A DNA stretch of 64,000 bases from the NCBI GenBank assembly GCA_039654915.1, contig CM077599.1, forward strand, positions 76,228,001 to 76,292,000, written 5' to 3'. Origin of the DNA: Aquilaria yunnanensis (taxonomy: Eukaryota > Streptophyta > Magnoliopsida > Malvales > Thymelaeaceae). A program made the translations under genes and the position numbers. Shown here piece after piece: positions 59,616 to 64,000 of the stretch; position 1 is the stretch's first letter; each line of letters begins with the position of its first letter. Under the pieces are notes generated by a model. It was not told the origin of the DNA, made no database searches, and saw only the letters and a program-made list of their open reading frames with translations.

Positions 59616-60779
59616 ATGGCGGACTGGTCTCAACTCCCACCCGAAATTCTCCATTCCATATCCAAACGCATTGCCGGGGAAGTTGATCTCATCCGCTTCC
59701 GATCCGTCTGCTCGTCGTGGCGCTCCTCCTGCCCTCTCCGAACAGATCCTCCGGGCTATTTTCATCTTCCAGGGGCAAGCAGAGGACGGAGCGAATACTC
59801 TTTCTCTATTGAAAGAAGAAGTGTCTTCCTTGTCAGATCGCCCCATGGCGGCAATTCTTGGCTGCTCAAGTCACATACAGGTTTCGATGGAAGAAAAAGC
59901 CTATATTGTCCATTATCGGCCTACGAAATTGTCTCTCCCTTCAGAAACAGAGTTTTGGATCTGTCGGACTTCAGTGTTCTTGAGTTGGGTCAGGAATATG
60001 TCGGCATCACAACCACTTACACTGATCATCCGTTGGAACCCCAGGCTAGGAGACATATGGATCGAGTTGCTGTAATCCACACGGGCACCGACAACTATTG
60101 TTTCGCCCTGCTTGCTCGCCATTTCCATGGAGTTCTGGCGCTTTTCCGATCTGGAGATACTGAGTTGACTGTGCTAAGGAACATCCATGGGGTTACAGAT
60201 CTAGCATCCTTCAATGGCAAGTTTTATGCAGTTGATGAACAAGGAAGGACTTTCATGGCTGATCAATCTGGAAACTCGAGCCTGCTTCATCAAGTAATCA
60301 CTTCTGGAGCTAGTGAATGTAGATCAAGGTTCTTGGTAGAATCTGATAATGAGTTGCTGCTGATCGAAATGGATTCTTCCACCATGGACCATCAAGAAGG
60401 GGGGCTTCGGTTACAGATTCACAAGCTGGACGTGGAGGGAAACAAATGGGATGAGGTCAAAAGTTTGGGAGTTCGGGTTTTGTTTCTTGGAGAAGTTGGG
60501 TCCTTTTCTGCATCAGCTTCTCAACTCGGGTGGCCTAGAGGTAATTTCATTTATGTCGGCACCGGCTCTACGAAATACAGAAATCTGAATGTTGAGGAGT
60601 TGGGGTTGGGGAATTATGGAGGTAGCAGAAGCAACTACGTGTATGATTTCGAGAAGGGCAAAATTACTTGTTTGGAGAATTGCTCGGCTGAGCTCAACTT
60701 ATTCCGGCCACCTGAAATATGGTTTGCAGCTTCTGCTACACCCCAAAGCTCGTCCCACGCCGCCTATTGCAATCCGTAA
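59616..60779 (+). CDS. F-box protein with DUF295 (SKIP23-like)
   Basis: A single exon of 387 codons from MADWSQLPPEIL to the stop at 60777-60779. The first 45 residues form an F-box (LPPEILHSISKRI, then DLIRFRSVCSSWRS), which binds SKP1/ASK in an SCF ubiquitin ligase. The C-terminal half is DUF295, a beta-propeller-like substrate domain: DLASFNGKFYAVDEQGR (about 204-220), then FLVESDNELLLIEMD, and VRVLFLGEVGSFSASASQL with a Tyr- and Asp-containing YDFEKGKI near the end. This arrangement is that of the plant F-box/KIB (SKIP23) family, usually 350-420 aa. The ATG at 59616 starts directly before the F-box; codons upstream in the same frame contain no earlier ATG. Confidence 0.92.
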   Translation: MADWSQLPPEILHSISKRIAGEVDLIRFRSVCSSWRSSCPLRTDPPGYFHLPGASRGRSEYSFSIERRSVFLVRSPHGGNSWLLKSHTGFDGRKSLYCPLSAYEIVSPFRNRVLDLSDFSVLELGQEYVGITTTYTDHPLEPQARRHMDRVAVIHTGTDNYCFALLARHFHGVLALFRSGDTELTVLRNIHGVTDLASFNGKFYAVDEQGRTFMADQSGNSSLLHQVITSGASECRSRFLVESDNELLLIEMDSSTMDHQEGGLRLQIHKLDVEGNKWDEVKSLGVRVLFLGEVGSFSASASQLGWPRGNFIYVGTGSTKYRNLNVEELGLGNYGGSRSNYVYDFEKGKITCLENCSAELNLFRPPEIWFAASATPQSSSHAAYCNP

Positions 60780-61545
60780 AAACCCAAAAGGCAGATTTTT
60801 GGGCACACCAAAAGAACGATATAAGATTTTAGAATTGTATGTTAGTCTTTCCGTTTTCAGTTTGGTGCAGAAATCATTGAAGGCTACACCTTCCTAGTGC
60901 AGCACCTTCACTTCCACACAAAATCAATGTGTTCAGGGTTCCGAACAAGATTTGCTTTATTTTTGTGGCAACTTAGCAGAGTGGGCTTAAAAAGAAAAGG
61001 TTTTAATTTCGATTGTAGGGTCCCAAATCAATGTGATGATGTGCTTTTTTGATATTGTTGAGTTGAGGTTTGCCCCTTCATCTGATCTCTACTGGTCTTC
61101 TCTATTTCTATTTTACCTTATCTTTAGCTCATATTTCTCTTGTTTGTTCAAGGGTTCAAGTGTCAAGTTAAATTAAGGCCTACCATCTGTTTGATCTTCT
61201 GCCTCAACGAAGGCTTTGGTATTGTTGTCGTAATATACCACCTTTGGTCCAATCCCATTATCATTATTGTTATTTACTTGGAGCATTAAAAAGAAGTCCA
61301 AATTGGACTTGAAATCCAATATCGAATTGAATTAGTTGAGCCACGTGATTTCGCAATAAAAAAGCCTGTAATTGGAGGTTTTTTGTTCAGAACGCCCGGA
61401 CGAATAAGAGACGAGGACAAAAATTGCGAAAAAGCTCGCAATTTGGTATTCGACAGGTTCGTTTCGGTGGTAATTTTTTATTCACTAATTTTGCAACTTG
61501 GGAGCGCCATTCTCTTGAGTTTGCTGAGTATTAGTTAAGAAGTAT
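60780..61545. other. 3' UTR of the F-box gene and intergenic DNA
   Basis: No gene seen. The palindrome AATTGCGAAAAAGCTCGCAATT-type sequence (about 61424-61445) is of unknown meaning. GC content rises at 61385-61480, which might be a 5' untranslated exon of a gene lying outside the window. Confidence 0.35.
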
Positions 61546-62357
61546 GAAAAAATTACAAAAAACTTCCTAAAGTTTGGCCAAATGTTGGATTTTGTCCCTC
61601 TTATTTTAAATATCTACAGTTTTTCTCATCATTTGCTTCAAATATCTACAATTAGCCTGTTTCAATGTTAACTCAGTCACTCACCGTCACCAAAGAAAAG
61701 AGAAAAAGTCATGTTACCTTCCTAACTTTTCTTCATAAAAACTTTTTCCCCCAAATTTCTACATCTAACGAAAAATAAAATTTACTAGGCTAACGATTTT
61801 CATTTTATCCATCTCTCTCTTCCTCTTTCCCCTTCATTTACCCATACTCTTTCCCCCTCTTTCCCCCCGCTGCCCTTCTGTTCCCCGCCACCCTTCTCCC
61901 TCCTCATTCCTCCCTTATCTCGGCCTCTTTCCTCTCCTCTTCTACTTCGTCTCCCTCCTCTCCTCTTTGTCTCCATCTTCTCTCCCTCCTCACCTCCTTG
62001 ATGCCCTCTTTTTGATCTTGGCTCTCTTCATCAAAATCGCCGACTCGATTGGCTGTTTGTTCATGGTTCGTCGTGCTCCATCGCTCGAAACTGCCAGCCA
62101 TCAATTTGAAGCCAGATTTCGATTCGTTCTCACACCACTATTTGAAGCGGCTTATTCTCTTCAACCTTTCACCAATGACCGAACCCTCATCTGCCTAGGA
62201 CAAGTCTTAAAGTTAGGCTTCTTCTCCCTTAGTGTTGGATTTGTTCCATTCATGGCTCACATTTATTTGATTTTGATGATAACTATAAGTATTTGAAACA
62301 AGAGGGACAAAACCCGAGATTCGGCCAAACCTCAGGAATTTTTTTTATAAGTTTCCC
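61546..62357. mobile_element. 0.8-kb TIR element (MULE-like, non-autonomous)
   Basis: The left arm has TTTGGCCAAATGTTGG then TTTTGTCCCTCTTATTT; the right arm reverse-complemented has TTTGGCCGAATCTCGG then TTTTGTCCCTCTTGTTT. The inverted similarity covers about 55 bases. The flanks give only a weak duplication candidate. The interior has a strong pyrimidine tract (61805-61985) and a short open part (FERWSTTNHEQTANRVG on the minus strand) without recognised homology. Confidence 0.7.
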
Positions 62358-64000
62358 AAAGAATGTTGGTGTTTTGGATCTTCGTGGTGTGAGTTGTTTT
62401 TTAGAAACCTTAGAGTGTTGAATTTTAGATTTTCCCCCAATTATGATGATAGGTTCAAGTTTAGATAATAACTTTAACCGTGAAAGTTGTACTATTTTCC
62501 TAATACTGGATTTTATTGTCAGATTGTCCTATAATTTTTTCCTTTACACTGGATGATTTTTTATGTATATTGTGTATCTCAATTTATTTTTATTTAGTAC
62601 TATTTCTAATTATTTATGCTTGATTATAATTTATTAACTTAAATATTTATCAATTTTGTTTTATGAATTTGATGACAATTATTTCAGGTCCATCCAACAG
62701 TAATGAAAACGTTGGAGCATCCATCTATATATAATACCAAGGGAGAAAGGGTTCGCAAGGTAGTGACATCTGCCCCTTTAGTGGCAGGTTAATGATAGTC
62801 CCTTTCTGGTTGTGTCTGTTTCGGATAGGGTGTTCTCTTCGCAATGGTGGCGGTTTGATCTTCGGGTAGACATGTTATGGGAATAATTCGCAGTGGGGCC
62901 CTCTATTGTATGCGTTTTCATAATTTGGTCATTCATTATCGAAAGTGGTCAATAATAATCTTATGAAAGATTGTTCCACACCGAAGTTGTTCTCATCCTT
63001 CAAACCTGTTTATGTTGTTCTCTGGTAATAATGTAGCCAAGTCTACTCTTTTCACTGTTTGCTTTTCAATTATTCCACATTGTTGTGTGATTTAGATCTG
63101 GGTCTGTTTGTACTAGTGAGAATTTCTGGAAGTTATGAGTTTGGAGTGTTCTTTCTGGGATAATTGAAATGATAGTACTGAGGAGTCCATTTATTTATGT
63201 TTGGGCCTTTTATTATTGAAACAGAGCAGGTTGAACAGCTTGAGATTGTGTCACCGGGAGGAGGGGTTTAGCTGGCGATTGATAATCTGTAGGAGTATAA
63301 TTATTTGTGTTTGGGCTCATGATGATGATGATGATGGTAATGGGAATTAACAGGCTCCATAATAATAATGCTAAATCCTCTTTGGGTGGAAAAAATGTTT
63401 GAAAATCCCAAGATTAAGACCAACTAATTAATTGCTCTCTTTAGCTCCCAGTGGCTGCCCCTCCACCAAATCAATCACCGAAGAAACAGTTATTAGGTGA
63501 CACTCACAAACCTTCTCTGCTTGCTTTTCAGCTTAGCCAGCCATTTTACTCATTCCCTGCACTTCTTTTGCCATTTCAAAAGTGGCCTTGAAAAGAAAAG
63601 ATCTACTTCTACTACATACTTTGAGCAAAGATCAAGCATTATTATTATCATTGTGAATCAGATGAAAGTGTAATTACTATTGGATCATACACATATGCAC
63701 TTGACTATATATCAAAAATATTTTACCCATATATCAAAATATTTTTGTGAAGCAGATGAATTGAGAAAGCAAAAATAAATAATAAAAAATAAAAAAAAAC
63801 AACAACAACAGAAAAAGCAAGGCAGCGAAGTAGAACATGAGAGATCTACCTTACCTTCTACTCCTATGCACTCGACTCTGTAATAAATAATATAAAAGAA
63901 TGTAATACTTTCAAATATTGACAATAAATGTAAAACAGTTCTCCTGTTCAGAATATGTCAGATACAATAATGTGATATACTACTCACTTTTTTGACACAC
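62358..64000. other. Intergenic DNA at the window's right edge, no gene recognised
   Basis: AT-rich, with a (GAT)n run at 63320-63337. An acceptor-like TTTCAG at 62684 precedes a short open frame (ATG 62703) that could be an exon, but nothing supports a product. Nothing else seen. Confidence 0.4.

Noticed and set aside
59602..60128. Alternative-frame 157-aa and minus-strand frames inside the F-box gene
   Set aside because: They are shadows of the conserved F-box/DUF295 frame.
62690..62800. Coding exon starting at the ATG at 62703
   Set aside because: Only about 29 codons, no recognised motif, no partner exon in the window.

Overview
This is plant nuclear DNA, very probably from a eudicot. 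It is AT-rich, has long intergenic spaces and intron-split genes with GT-AG junctions, and carries Ty3/gypsy (Tat/Ogre type), LINE, hAT, Mutator (MULE) and PIF/Harbinger elements. No prokaryotic features, CRISPR arrays or RNA genes were seen. The species cannot be fixed from the sequence alone.

Four host genes look intact. (1) CAF2 (4239-8236, +): chloroplast group II intron splicing factor with two CRM domains, six coding exons, 549 aa. (2) A multi-pass membrane protein of the rolling-stone/At1g10660-like family (26458-31349, +): eight coding exons, 333 aa. (3) A CHX-type cation/H+ exchanger (49334-52078, +): three coding exons, 786 aa, the second intron apparently GC-AG. (4) An F-box/DUF295 protein similar to SKIP23 (59616-60779, +): one exon, 387 aa.

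The rest is mostly transposable elements, many with boundaries readable by eye from target-site duplications (TSDs). 1-2289 looks like LTR sequence and 2290-3790 is a dead LINE 3' end. 9.0-11.6 kb holds transposon gene fragments and a 65-bp tandem array. 12664-21824 is a 9.2-kb hAT-like element with an 8-bp TSD; inside it lies a MULE-like insert (13783-20934) with a FAR1/FRS-type transposase pseudogene and a captured eIF3b exon. Further elements are a 0.94-kb hAT-like element (22809-23751), a 1.1-kb MULE with a perfect 9-bp TSD (24204-25327), a fold-back MITE in an intron (30244-30586), a Harbinger element with TTA TSD (53925-57319), a 1.5-kb relative of the big hAT-like element with perfect 8-bp TSD (57806-59300) and a TIR element (about 61546-62357).

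The largest element is a 14.4-kb Tat/Ogre-type Ty3/gypsy retrotransposon (32578-46981; LTRs of 1133 and 1120 bp; TSD ATGAG). It has gag, protease, RT, RNase H, a second RNase H and integrase, all decayed, and an antisense gene between integrase and the 3' LTR that resembles plant-mobile-domain proteins. It split an older CHX copy, now a pseudogene (31618-32577 and 46982-47340) that also holds a 338-bp MITE. The intact CHX gene lies 2 kb further on, so the locus was a tandem CHX pair of which one copy was destroyed.

The strongest leads are the nested hAT/MULE composite with its gene capture, the antisense gene of the retrotransposon, and the five nonsense codons of the FAR1-like transposase, all of which fit C-to-T changes.
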